Source: Streptomyces chattanoogensis (lineage in GTDB: Bacteria > Actinomycetota > Actinomycetes > Streptomycetales > Streptomycetaceae). From it: 64,000 nucleotides of DNA. Position 1 is the first letter of the stretch; every line of letters starts with the position of its first letter. Where the stretch lies: assembly GCF_001294335.1 (NCBI RefSeq), contig NZ_LGKG01000057.1, positions 62,001-126,000 on the forward strand. Direction: 5' to 3'. A program made the position numbers and the translations under genes. Below the pieces are notes generated by a model. It did no database searches. It saw only the letters and a list, made by a program, of their open reading frames with translations, and was not told the DNA's origin. Positions 16,705 to 25,207 of the stretch are shown in pieces.

Positions 16705-16742
16705 GATGAAGGCCCCGAGACTCAAGTCCCGGGGCCTTCATC
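16705..16742 (+). terminator. tRNA-Val terminator
   Basis: A perfect 12-bp outer stem (16705-16716 with 16731-16742) is extended by a further partly paired stem. It lies five bases after the tRNA and is followed by GTTATTGAT. Confidence 0.85.
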
Positions 16743-16784
16743 GTTATTGATCCCGTGCACCGCTCCGGGGCGCACACTGGGATC

Positions 16785-17246
16785 ATGTCCGACTGGTCCG
16801 GCCGACTGCACCGCTACCGCTTCCGCAGCGAGTGGCTGCTCCCCGCCCCGCCCACCGTCGTCTACGCCGTCCTCGAGCGCGCCGAAGCGTATCCCCGCTG
16901 GTGGCCGCAGGTGCGCGAGGTGACCCAGGTCGACGACCGCACCGGGCTGGCCCGGTTCCGGTCCTGGCTGCCGTACGACCTGACGGTCACGGTGACCGAG
17001 CGGACGCGGGATCCCGGGGCGGGAGTGCTGGAGGTGACGCTGGCCGGCGACATGGGCGGCTGGGCGCGCTGGACGGTCCGGCCCGGCCACGGCGGGACGC
17101 GGGTCGTCTTCGAGCAGGACGTCGAGGTCCGCAAGCCGCTGCTGCGCCGGCTGGCGCTGCCGGGGCGCCCGCTGTTCCGGCTCAATCACGCGCTGATGAT
17201 GCGGGCCGGCCGGCGCGGCCTGGCGGCCTGGCTGGCCCGGGGGTGA
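16785..17246 (+). CDS. SRPBCC/START-like protein (polyketide cyclase family)
   Basis: A 153-residue protein of the SRPBCC ligand-binding fold. FRSEWLLPAPPTVVYAVLER and AYPRWWPQVREV at the N-terminus are typical. GGTRVVFEQDVEV and a C-terminal amphipathic helix follow. It probably binds a hydrophobic ligand; the ligand is unknown and no polyketide genes are nearby. ATG 16785 follows CACACT by six bases and has no SD, so leaderless translation is likely. It lies between two identical tRNA-Val genes. Confidence 0.82.
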   Translation: MSDWSGRLHRYRFRSEWLLPAPPTVVYAVLERAEAYPRWWPQVREVTQVDDRTGLARFRSWLPYDLTVTVTERTRDPGAGVLEVTLAGDMGGWARWTVRPGHGGTRVVFEQDVEVRKPLLRRLALPGRPLFRLNHALMMRAGRRGLAAWLARG

Positions 17247-17276
17247 GGCCGCCGTGGCCTGCGGCAGAACTCGAAT

Positions 17277-17306
17277 TTGATGGAAGGCCGCGGCGGCCTG
17301 TATTGT
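17277..17306 (+). promoter_or_regulatory. Promoter of the second tRNA-Val (CAC)
   Basis: TTGATG (17277-17282), an 18-bp spacer and TATTGT (17301-17306) fit a vegetative promoter, about 35 bases upstream of the tRNA. The leader contains a short GCGGG/CCCGC hairpin. Confidence 0.7.
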
Positions 17307-17340
17307 TCAGCTCGTTCGCGGGGGAAACCCGCAGACACCC

Positions 17341-17412
17341 GGGCGATTAGCTCAGTGGGAGAGCGCTTCGTTCACACCGAAGAGGTCACTGGTTCGAACC
17401 CAGTATCGCCCA
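17341..17412 (+). tRNA. tRNA-Val (CAC), copy 2
   Basis: Identical over 72 nt to the copy at 16628, anticodon CAC. CCA is not encoded. Confidence 0.97.
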
Positions 17413-17422
17413 CCGGGATCAA

Positions 17423-17455
17423 GGACCGGGCCGCAATTGGCGGTCCGGTTCTTTT
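17423..17455 (+). terminator. Rho-independent terminator of tRNA-Val
   Basis: A 10-bp stem (17425-17434 with 17440-17449, one G-U pair) and a 5-nt loop are followed by TTCTTTT. This is one of the few terminators here with a real U-tract. Confidence 0.88.
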
Positions 17456-17558
17456 CGTTGGCATGCAGGGCGGGCCGCTTGCGGATCACCTCGGGAGAAC
17501 TCCCGGGAATGCCGTCCCGGCCGCCTTTTCCCCATGGCCGGTAATTACTGAGGCGCTG

Positions 17559-18287
17559 TCAGGCCACCGCGGGCAGTTCCGGCCGCAGCGGCCAGTGCGG
17601 ATCCACCGCCTCCGGGGTGCCGCTGCGGGCGAACCACGCCTGGAGCCCACGGGCCTGGGCGGCGTGCCAGACCGCCTGGCGGGTGTGCAGCTCGCCCGGC
17701 TGCAGCCCCGCCAGCCGTTCCGCGAAGCGGCTGCCCAGGGCCCGTACGACGCGCAGCGCAGCCAGTGCGTCGGCGGCCGCCTCATGGGCGTCGGTCAGCT
17801 CGACCTCGTAATGGGCACACAGATCGGTCAGTGTGCGGCGGCCCTTGCGGTAGCGGTCGAGGTGTTTGTCCAGGACCCGGGGATCCAGGACGCACAGCGG
17901 GTGGGCGTCCAGGTACGCGTCGAGCGAGCTGGCGCGATGGCGCTTCAACTCGCGGTCGAGAAGGGTGAGATCGAAGGGGGCGTTCATCACGACCAGCGGC
18001 CGGCCGGCCGCCGACTGGGCGGCCAGGGCACGCCCGACCTCCTCCAGCACCGGCGCCGGCCAGCGGCCGTGCAGGGCGAGATGGCCGGCGGTCAGACCGT
18101 GCACCGCGGTCGCCGCCTCGGGTATCTCGACGCCCGGATTGATCAGCCAGCGGGTGATGCGGGGCGCGGAGCGCGGGGTCTCCTGGACCACCAGGGCCGC
18201 GGAGACGATGCGATCCTGCTCCACATCGATCCCCGTCGTCTCGGTGTCGAAGGCGGCAAGTGGACCGTCGTACCAGGGCGGCATCAT
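17559..18287 (-). CDS. DnaQ-like 3'-5' exonuclease
   Basis: A 242-residue DEDDh exonuclease. ExoI is FDTETTGID near residue 12, ExoII is VVMNAPFDLTLLDREL near 95, and ExoIII is DAHEAAADALAALRV near 165. It resembles the DNA polymerase III epsilon subunit but is a stand-alone enzyme, so repair or RNA/DNA turnover is as likely as replication proofreading. The start is the first of two ATGs (18287) because AGGAGTT lies just upstream. The frame is open further but has no other SD. Confidence 0.88.
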   Translation of the reverse strand: MMPPWYDGPLAAFDTETTGIDVEQDRIVSAALVVQETPRSAPRITRWLINPGVEIPEAATAVHGLTAGHLALHGRWPAPVLEEVGRALAAQSAAGRPLVVMNAPFDLTLLDRELKRHRASSLDAYLDAHPLCVLDPRVLDKHLDRYRKGRRTLTDLCAHYEVELTDAHEAAADALAALRVVRALGSRFAERLAGLQPGELHTRQAVWHAAQARGLQAWFARSGTPEAVDPHWPLRPELPAVA

Positions 18288-18505
18288 CCCAACTCCTTGC
18301 GTTCGGGGGGGGCGGATGGCGACGCGGGCCATCCGAGCTGGTGATACCCGAGCCGTCCGGTTCTCGAACCGCCCTTCGTCCGGCGGCGTTTGACGGTCAT
18401 CCGGTGCGGAGACAACCACAGGGACGGGCCGCCTCGTCGGCCGCCCCGGCCGACGCCCCGTCAGCCAGACGCATCGATCGGCACAGCCCGGAAGGCACCC
18501 CCGCG

Positions 18506-19072
18506 ATGACGCTCGCGCAGCCCGAACCGGGCGGGCTGCTGCCTCAGCGGATCACCCCGCAGCGCGGCGGACTCGCCACGACTGCCTGCATGGAGACCCT
18601 CCAGGTGGGCTATCTGCACGCGATCGCCGCCGCCTCCGGATGCTCCCTGGCGCAGCCCTTCCCGGACAACGGAATCGACTGGCACGTCAGCCACGCCGCG
18701 CCAGGCCACACCGTCGACGACGAGGTCACCATCAAGGTGCAGCTCAAGTGCACCTACCAGACCGCCCCCCGCCCACCGGGCCCGACCTTCGCCTTCACGC
18801 TCGACAACGACCATCTGGTGAAGCTGGCCCGTACGCCCGTGTCGGTGCACAAGATCCTGGTCGTGATGCTGGTGCCACGGACCCAGGACGACTGGCTGCG
18901 GGTGAGCCACGACCGTCTCGAACTGCGCCACTGCTGCTACTGGATCAATCTGGCCGGTCACCCCGTGACCGGCCGGCGCAGGACCACTGTGCGCATCCCG
19001 ACCACGCGGATCTTCGACGACCGGGCGCTCTGCGAGATCATGACGCGGGTCGGGGCGGGAGGGAGACCCTGA
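18506..19072 (+). CDS. DUF4365 protein, nuclease-like
   Basis: A 188-residue protein matching the DUF4365 pattern: METLQVGYLHAIAAASGCS, then FPDNGIDWHV, then VTIKVQLKCT. The spacing Asp...GID...Q-x-K is what is expected of a PD-(D/E)XK nuclease core with Gln in place of Asp/Glu; this is inference from pattern only. ATG 18506 follows GGAAGGCAC. The stop shares one base with the next start (TGATG), so the pair is translationally coupled. The biological role is unknown. Confidence 0.75.
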   Translation: MTLAQPEPGGLLPQRITPQRGGLATTACMETLQVGYLHAIAAASGCSLAQPFPDNGIDWHVSHAAPGHTVDDEVTIKVQLKCTYQTAPRPPGPTFAFTLDNDHLVKLARTPVSVHKILVVMLVPRTQDDWLRVSHDRLELRHCCYWINLAGHPVTGRRRTTVRIPTTRIFDDRALCEIMTRVGAGGRP

Positions 19073-20283
19073 TGTACCGGCCGACCGATGAATACGCCGA
19101 CGACCACGCCGAGGAATACGGAACGCGGCCGCCGGATCCCGCGCAGCTCGACCCGGGGGTGCTCGGCGCGCTGCTGGCCCGGCACGGCTGGCGGCGCCGG
19201 GGCGGGGCCGCGGGCCACTTCGCCAGGTGGACGCCGCCCGGCGGGACCGGGGGCACCAGCCTGCTGGTGCCGCACGACCGCCGCTTCCCCGACAGTGCGG
19301 AGCTGCTCGCCGAGGCGCTGGCGGCGCTGGCGCACAGCGCCGTCCCGTCCGCCCGCGACGTGCTCATGGGGCTCGCGGCGCCCAGCGACGAGGTGCGCTG
19401 GGAGCGGGCGGTCCCGGACGACGGTTCGGCCGCCGCGCACTGGGTGGCCCAGGAGCGGCTGCGCGGCGCGGCCCGCTCGATGCTGATGGCCGGGGCGCTG
19501 GGCACCTACGCCCGTGCCGGGTACTACGGCGCCCGGCACAGGCGGCAGGCCGAGGGCTTCCTGGCCGAGGTGCTGGTCGGGCCGGTGTCCGCAGGCAGCC
19601 GGCTGACCGCGTTCGTCCCCGTACCGGCCGGGCGCGCCGCGGTCTCCGGGCTGCAGCGGGCGCTGCACGCGGTCCGCGACGCCACCGACTACCAGCGCGC
19701 GACCGGCCGGATGGAGGCCTTCGACGCCGCCGTCGAGCTGGGCGTCTGCCATGAGCTGGTGCAGGCGCTGATCGCGCTCGTACGGGATGCGGAGGGGGTG
19801 CGGATCGCGGTGGAGTGGTCGCCCGCCGCAGGCACCCCGCCCGGCTTCGCGGCCCGCCCCGAGCCGGTGGAGTTCTCGCCCGGCGATCTGCCCGCGCTCC
19901 AGCAGGCCGCCCAGCGGTACGTACGCGAGGAGCCCTCGCTGCCGGTACGGGTGACCGGCGCGGTCGTCCGGCTGCGCCGGGAGCGGCCCGGCGGGCCCGG
20001 CACGGTGCGGCTGCGGGTGATCGCCGGGGCCGATGTGGGGCAGGTGCGGGTCATGCTGGGGGAGGAGGACTACCAGATCGCCGGGCATGCCCACCTGGTC
20101 GGACTGCCGGTCCGGGTGAGCGGGCGGCTGGAGAGCCGGGGCGGCTTCCGGCGGATCAGCGGCGGCCGTGATGTCACACCCGTACAGGTCGACGAGGCGG
20201 AGCGGGACCGGCTGCTGAAGTCGCTGCAGGAGAATCTGGACTTTCTCGAGGAGGCGTGCGGCGGGCCGCTGGACGAGGAGTAG
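19072..20283 (+). CDS. Conserved hypothetical protein coupled to DUF4365
   Basis: A 403-residue soluble protein with no recognised family. Residues 1-260 are mixed alpha/beta (ALLARHGWRRRGGAAGHFARW, RGAARSMLMAGALGTYARAG). Residues about 295-385 look like a small beta-barrel (VRVTGAVVRLRRERPGGPG, GHAHLVGLPVRVSGRLESRG), similar in layout to OB-fold segments. The C-terminus is acidic. It starts at the TGATG overlap with the DUF4365 gene, so the two products probably act together. Confidence 0.72.
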   Translation: MYRPTDEYADDHAEEYGTRPPDPAQLDPGVLGALLARHGWRRRGGAAGHFARWTPPGGTGGTSLLVPHDRRFPDSAELLAEALAALAHSAVPSARDVLMGLAAPSDEVRWERAVPDDGSAAAHWVAQERLRGAARSMLMAGALGTYARAGYYGARHRRQAEGFLAEVLVGPVSAGSRLTAFVPVPAGRAAVSGLQRALHAVRDATDYQRATGRMEAFDAAVELGVCHELVQALIALVRDAEGVRIAVEWSPAAGTPPGFAARPEPVEFSPGDLPALQQAAQRYVREEPSLPVRVTGAVVRLRRERPGGPGTVRLRVIAGADVGQVRVMLGEEDYQIAGHAHLVGLPVRVSGRLESRGGFRRISGGRDVTPVQVDEAERDRLLKSLQENLDFLEEACGGPLDEE

Positions 20284-20420
20284 GCAGGAGGGGGAGCGGA
20301 ACGGACGAGGCGGAGCGGGGTCTGCCGGGCAAACCGTTTCGCGGTCGGGTCGGATGGCTCGGTACGATTCGGCTGCGCAGCAATCGCTGACGTGAAAGAG
20401 ACATGAGTCAGGAGAGACCG

Positions 20421-22403
20421 GTGTCAGACGTCCGTGTGACCGTCCAACGCGATTCCGAGCGGGAAGAACGCGTGGTGACCACGGGCACTACGGCCGCCGA
20501 CCTCTTCCAGGGCGAGCGCAGCGTCGTCGCCGCGCGGGTGGCCGGGGAGCTGAAGGACCTGGCGTACGAGGTGGCCGACGGCGAGGTCGTCGAGCCCGTC
20601 GAGATCACCTCCGAGGACGGTCTGAACATCCTGCGGCACTCCACCGCGCATGTGATGGCGCAGGCCGTGCAGGAGCTGTTCCCGGAGGCGAAGCTCGGCA
20701 TCGGCCCGCCCATCAAGGACGGCTTCTACTACGACTTCGACGTCGAGACCCCCTTCCACCCGGACGATCTCAAGCGCATCGAGAAGAAGATGCAGGAGAT
20801 CCAGAAGCGCGGGCAGAAGTTCGCGCGCCGTGCCGTCAGCGATGACGCCGCGCGCGAGGAGCTGGTCGACGAGCCGTACAAGCTCGAGCTGATCGGGCTC
20901 AAGGGCTCCGCCGCGGACGCCGCCGAGGGCGCCTCCGCCGAGGTCGGCGCCGGGCAGCTGACCATCTACGACAACCTCGACGCCAAGACCGGCGAGCTGT
21001 GCTGGAAGGACCTGTGCCGCGGTCCGCACCTGCCCAGCACCCGCGTCATCCCCGCGTTCAAGCTGATGCGCTCGGCCGCCGCGTACTGGCGGGGCAGCGA
21101 GAAGAACAAGCAGCTGCAGCGCATCTACGGCACCGCGTGGCCGACCAAGGACGAGCTCAAGGCGTATCTGGAGTTCCTCGCCGAGGCCGAGAAGCGCGAC
21201 CACCGCAAGCTGGGTGCGGAGCTGGACCTGTTCTCCTTCCCGGACGAGCTGGGGCCCGGCCTCGCGGTCTTCCACCCCAAGGGCGGCGTGGTCCGCAAGG
21301 TGATGGAGGACTACGCGCGCCGCCGGCACGAGGACGCGGGCTACGAGTTCGTGAACACCCCGCACATCACGAAGCAGGGCCTCTTCGAGACCTCCGGGCA
21401 TCTGCCGCACTACGGCGAGGCCATGTTCCCGCCGATCGAGTTCGACGGGCAGAACTACCGCCTCAAGGCGATGAACTGCCCGATGCACAACCTGATCTTC
21501 AAGTCGCGCGGCCGGTCCTACCGTGAACTGCCGCTGCGTCTCTTCGAGTTCGGCACGGTCTACCGCTACGAGAAGTCCGGCGTGGTGCACGGTCTGACCC
21601 GCTCGCGCGGCTTCACCCAGGACGACTCGCACATCTACTGCTCCAAGGAGCAGATGCCGGAGGAGCTCGACACGCTCCTGACCTTCGTGCTCGACCTGCT
21701 GCGCGACTACGGCCTGACCGACTTCGAGCTGGAGCTGTCCACCCGCGACCCCGACTCGGACAAGTTCATCGGCTCGGACGAGGACTGGGAGGAGGCCACC
21801 GAGGCGCTGCGCCAGGCGGCCGAGAAGCAGGGCCTCCCGCTGGTCCCGGACCCGGGCGGCGCCGCGTACTACGGGCCCAAGATCTCCGTCCAGGCCAAGG
21901 ACGCCATCGGCCGGTCCTGGCAGATGTCGACCCTGCAGGTGGACTTCAACCAGCCACGGCGGTTCGGCCTGGAGTACACCGCGGCCGACGGCACCAAGCA
22001 GCAGCCCGTCATGCTGCACCGCGCCCTGTTCGGCTCCATCGAGCGGTTCTTCGGCGTGCTGCTGGAGCACTACGCGGGCGTGTTCCCGGCGTGGCTGGCC
22101 CCGGTGCAGGCGACCTGCATCCCGATCGGTGATGCGCATGTGCCGTACCTGCAGGAGTTCGCGGCGCAGGCGAAGGCCAAGGGGCTGCGGATCGAGGTGG
22201 ACTCGTCGTCGGACCGGATGCAGAAGAAGATCCGTAACGCGCAGAAGTCCAAGGTCCCGTTCATGATCATCGCCGGTGATGAGGACATGGCGGCCGGGGC
22301 GGTGTCCTTCCGCTACCGCGACGGTTCGCAGAAGAACGGCATCCCGCGCGACGAGGCGATCGCCGAGATCCTGGACATCGTGGAGCGCCGCGTCCAGGTG
22401 TGA
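20421..22403 (+). CDS. thrS: Threonyl-tRNA synthetase
   Basis: A 660-residue class II synthetase. The order is TGS domain (about 1-65), the HxxxH editing/zinc domain ([12 protein letters not shown] near 70), catalytic core (motif 1 region [12 protein letters not shown], motif 2 [20 protein letters not shown], motif 3 [15 protein letters not shown]) and the C-terminal anticodon-binding domain. Zinc ligands appear in NCPMHN and later His residues. GTG 20421 is chosen because AGGAGAGACC directly precedes it; ATG 20403 is in frame but overlaps that site. No T-box leader is seen. A strong terminator follows. Confidence 0.97.
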   Translation: MSDVRVTVQRDSEREERVVTTGTTAADLFQGERSVVAARVAGELKDLAYEVADGEVVEPVEITSEDGLNILRHSTAHVMAQAVQELFPEAKLGIGPPIKDGFYYDFDVETPFHPDDLKRIEKKMQEIQKRGQKFARRAVSDDAAREELVDEPYKLELIGLKGSAADAAEGASAEVGAGQLTIYDNLDAKTGELCWKDLCRGPHLPSTRVIPAFKLMRSAAAYWRGSEKNKQLQRIYGTAWPTKDELKAYLEFLAEAEKRDHRKLGAELDLFSFPDELGPGLAVFHPKGGVVRKVMEDYARRRHEDAGYEFVNTPHITKQGLFETSGHLPHYGEAMFPPIEFDGQNYRLKAMNCPMHNLIFKSRGRSYRELPLRLFEFGTVYRYEKSGVVHGLTRSRGFTQDDSHIYCSKEQMPEELDTLLTFVLDLLRDYGLTDFELELSTRDPDSDKFIGSDEDWEEATEALRQAAEKQGLPLVPDPGGAAYYGPKISVQAKDAIGRSWQMSTLQVDFNQPRRFGLEYTAADGTKQQPVMLHRALFGSIERFFGVLLEHYAGVFPAWLAPVQATCIPIGDAHVPYLQEFAAQAKAKGLRIEVDSSSDRMQKKIRNAQKSKVPFMIIAGDEDMAAGAVSFRYRDGSQKNGIPRDEAIAEILDIVERRVQV

Positions 22404-22421
22404 CGCCCGCTGCAGGAGTGC

Positions 22422-22456
22422 GAGGCCCCGGGGAGCTGTTGGCTCCCCGGGGCCTT
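22422..22456 (+). terminator. thrS terminator
   Basis: A perfect 14-bp stem (22423-22436 with 22442-22455) around a TGTTG loop, 19 bases after the thrS stop. Confidence 0.88.
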
Positions 22457-22526
22457 CGCGCGGGGCGGCCGATGAGGTCCGCCCCGACGACACGCCGCCG
22501 AACGGCGAAGCAATATGCTGGCCCGT

Positions 22527-23072
22527 ATGACAAGCGAGCCGGAACAGCAGATCGGAGTCGGGACCCAGGACGCGTTTCAGCGCCTGTGGACGCCCCACCG
22601 GATGGCCTACATCCAGGGCGAGAACAAGCCGACCGGCCCCGGGGCCGACGACGGCTGTCCCTTCTGCACCATTCCCGCGAAGTCGGACGAGGACGGTCTG
22701 GTGATCGCGCGCGGTGAGCATGTCTATGCGGTGCTGAACCTGTATCCGTACAACGGCGGGCACCTGATGGTCGTGCCGTTCCGGCATGTCGCCGACTACA
22801 CCGAGCTGGACGGTCCGGAGACCGTGGAGCTGGCCGAGTTCACCAAGCGGGCGATGACCGCGCTGCGTACGGCGTCCGGGGCGCACGGCTTCAACATCGG
22901 GATGAACCAAGGCTCGGTCGCCGGCGCCGGGATCGCGGCCCATCTCCACCAGCACGTCGTACCGCGCTGGGGCGGCGACACCAACTTCATGCCGGTGGTC
23001 GGCCACACCAAGGTGCTGCCGCAGCTGCTCGCGGACACCCGGGCGATGCTCGCGGGGGCCTGGCCCGCGTAG
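22527..23072 (+). CDS. HIT-domain hydrolase
   Basis: A 181-residue histidine-triad protein. Zinc-type CPFC is near residue 45, GGHLMVVPFRHV near 78, and the triad HLHQHVVPRW near 138. Actinobacterial homologues next to PIM genes act as diadenosine tetraphosphate phosphorylase-like enzymes; the substrate is not proven here. ATG 22527 is preferred over in-frame ATG 22515. TATGCT (22514-22519) ends seven bases before 22527 and forms a -10 box, so the upstream ATG lies inside the promoter. Confidence 0.87.
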   Translation: MTSEPEQQIGVGTQDAFQRLWTPHRMAYIQGENKPTGPGADDGCPFCTIPAKSDEDGLVIARGEHVYAVLNLYPYNGGHLMVVPFRHVADYTELDGPETVELAEFTKRAMTALRTASGAHGFNIGMNQGSVAGAGIAAHLHQHVVPRWGGDTNFMPVVGHTKVLPQLLADTRAMLAGAWPA

Positions 23073-23162
23073 CCGGGGTCCGGTGGCCGCCGCGGGCGAC
23101 ACGTATCCCGGCAAACCAGGCATATCACCACAAATTCGGATGGTTGCCTCTCTAATGGTGGG

Positions 23163-23960
23163 GTGACCTTCCTGGACCGTCGCTCCGTGCTGCGCGCGGC
23201 CACCTCGGCCGCGGCCGCCGGTGCGCTCGCCTCAGGCTGCGCCCCGGGCCGTACCGGCTCCCCGGCCGTACGGGTCTCCACCCCGCCGCACACCGGCGGA
23301 CCCGGCGCACCGCGCCCCGCCCCGGTGTACGCCGCCCGGCCGCCGACCAGGGTGCCCGACGGGCCCGTACAGATCGAGCACGGGCCGCGGGACGGCCGGG
23401 CGGTCGCGCTGACCTTCCACGGGCGGGGCGACCCCCGGCTGGCGACCGCGCTGCTGCGCGAGGCTGAACGGGCCGGCGCCCGGGTGACCGTGCTCGCGGT
23501 CGGCGACTGGCTGGACGAGCGGCCCGAGATGGCCCGCCGGATCCTCGACGGCGGCCATGAGCTGGGCAATCACACGATGCACCACCGCAATGTCTGCGCG
23601 CTGCCGGAGGATGCGGCCTACGCGGAGATCAGCCGGTGCGCGGACCGGCTGCGGCGGCTGACCGGCAGCATCGGCAGCTGGTTCCGCCCCTCCCGGGCCC
23701 GGCGGGCCACGGACCTGGTGACCCGGCTGGCACACCGGGCCGGCTACCCCCATGTCCTGTCCTACGACCTGGACTCCCTCGACTCCACCGACCCCGGAGC
23801 CGCGGCCGTCCGGCGCACGGTCCTGGACGGGGTCGGGCCCGGCTCGGTCGTGAGCCTCCACCTCGGGCACGCCGGCACGGTGGCCGCGCTGCCCCCGATC
23901 CTCGACGGACTCCGCCGGCGCGGGCTGCGCGCGGTGACGACAACGGAGCTAGTGACCTGA
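23163..23960 (+). CDS. Deacetylase-fold lipoprotein lacking motif-1 aspartates
   Basis: A 265-residue protein. The N-terminus has a twin-arginine sequence (DRRSVLRAA) and a lipobox ending at Cys26 (LASGC), so it is probably a Tat-exported lipoprotein. The NodB fold follows: motif 1 is TFHG (84-87) where active enzymes have TFDD; motif 2 HTMHH (137-141) is intact; the later SLHLGH histidine is present. Loss of both motif-1 aspartates removes the catalytic base and one metal ligand, so classical deacetylation is doubtful. GTG 23163 lies six bases after TCTAAT. It is coupled by TGATG to the next gene. Confidence 0.85.
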   Translation: MTFLDRRSVLRAATSAAAAGALASGCAPGRTGSPAVRVSTPPHTGGPGAPRPAPVYAARPPTRVPDGPVQIEHGPRDGRAVALTFHGRGDPRLATALLREAERAGARVTVLAVGDWLDERPEMARRILDGGHELGNHTMHHRNVCALPEDAAYAEISRCADRLRRLTGSIGSWFRPSRARRATDLVTRLAHRAGYPHVLSYDLDSLDSTDPGAAAVRRTVLDGVGPGSVVSLHLGHAGTVAALPPILDGLRRRGLRAVTTTELVT

Positions 23961-25162
23961 TGGCTGACCGGAACCGTACCCCCGTCCGCAGATCCCCCCG
24001 CCCCGGCCGCCGCACCGCGCTGCTCGCCCTGGCCTGCGCCCTGGTGGCGGGGGGCTGCTCCGGCGGCAGCGGCACCAAGCCCGCGCACAGCCCGCGCCCC
24101 GCGCAGCCCTCGGCCGCCAAGGCCGTCGGCCCCGGGCTGCCCGGGATGCCGCCGCTGGTGGACAAGGGCGACCTCTACGCCGCGGACCGGCCCAACAGGC
24201 TGGCGCCGCAGGTGCGGGACTTCCCCTCGCGGGTGTACGTGCCCAACACCGGCTCCGACTCGGTCAGCGTCATCGACCCGAAGACGTACAAGGTGATCGA
24301 GACGATCCCGGTGGGCGTGCAGCCGCAGCATGTCGTGCCGTCGTGGGACATGAAGACGCTGTGGGTCAACAACAACCGGGGACACGACCTCACCCCGATC
24401 GACCCCGCCACCGGGAAGGCCGGCAAACCCGTCAAGGTCCATGATCCGTACAACCTCTACTTCACCCCCGACGGGAAGTACGCGGTCGTGATGGCCTCGA
24501 TGGACCGGCAGCTGGTTTTCCGGGACCCGCACACCATGGAGGTCCGCAAGACCGTCCCGGTCGGCTGCGCGGGCGTCAATCACGCCGACTTCTCGCCGGA
24601 CGGGCGGTACTTCATCGTCTCCTGCGAGTTCTCCGGCGAGCTGCTCAAGGTCGACACGGAGAAGATGAAGGTCATCGGCCAGGAGAAGCTGCCGTTCGAG
24701 GGCGCGATGCCGCAGGACGTGAAGATCTCTCCCGACGGCCGGACCTGGTACGTCGCCGACATGATGGCCGACGGGGTGTGGGTCCTGGACGGCGACCGCT
24801 TCACCAAGCCGCGGCTGCTGCCCACCGGCAAGGGCACCCACGGCCTCTACGTCAGCCGCGACTCGAAGAAGATGTACATCTCCAACCGGGGCGAGGGCTC
24901 CATCTCGCTGCTCGACTTCGCGACCGGCGACCTCGTCGACAAATGGCATATCCCCGGCGGCGGCAGCCCCGACATGGGCGGTGTCTCGGCGGACGGCAAG
25001 GTGCTGTGGCTGTCCGGGCGGTACAACTCCGAGGTCTATGCGCTGGACGCCCGTACCGGGAAGACGCTCGCAAAGATCCCCGTCGGCCAGGGCCCGCACG
25101 GGCTGGCGGTCTATCCGCAGCCGGGGCGGTACTCACTGGGCCACACGGGGATCTTCCGCTAG
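23960..25162 (+). CDS. YncE-like beta-propeller lipoprotein
   Basis: A 400-residue exported protein. A basic N-terminus, hydrophobic stretch and lipobox (LVAGGC, Cys33) give a lipoprotein signal. From residue about 85, repeated blades of the YVTN type follow: SRVYVPNTGSDSVSVIDPKT, TPDGKYAVVMASM, SPDGRTWYVADMM and RDSKKMYISNRGEGSISLLD. There are about seven repeats of DG/SxD...V.D. It probably binds a ligand or protein at the cell surface. It starts within the stop of the deacetylase-like gene, so the two likely form one surface complex. Confidence 0.85.
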   Translation: MADRNRTPVRRSPRPGRRTALLALACALVAGGCSGGSGTKPAHSPRPAQPSAAKAVGPGLPGMPPLVDKGDLYAADRPNRLAPQVRDFPSRVYVPNTGSDSVSVIDPKTYKVIETIPVGVQPQHVVPSWDMKTLWVNNNRGHDLTPIDPATGKAGKPVKVHDPYNLYFTPDGKYAVVMASMDRQLVFRDPHTMEVRKTVPVGCAGVNHADFSPDGRYFIVSCEFSGELLKVDTEKMKVIGQEKLPFEGAMPQDVKISPDGRTWYVADMMADGVWVLDGDRFTKPRLLPTGKGTHGLYVSRDSKKMYISNRGEGSISLLDFATGDLVDKWHIPGGGSPDMGGVSADGKVLWLSGRYNSEVYALDARTGKTLAKIPVGQGPHGLAVYPQPGRYSLGHTGIFR

Positions 25163-25207
25163 CGGCGGTCAGCCGGGCGGTCAGCGGCGCCCGGCGGGCG
25201 GTGCGTG

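Noticed and set aside
20284..20420. T-box leader upstream of thrS (also checked for alaS and hisS)
   Set aside because: No T-box consensus core or specifier stem was seen, and the upstream spaces are too short or occupied by genes.
20424..23123. Very long open frame on the minus strand opposite thrS, and similar long antisense frames elsewhere (28-3354, 30637-34782, 42160-45504)
   Set aside because: These are shadows caused by the G/C-rich third positions of the real genes. They lack SD sites and have low-complexity products, while the plus-strand products are recognisable enzymes.
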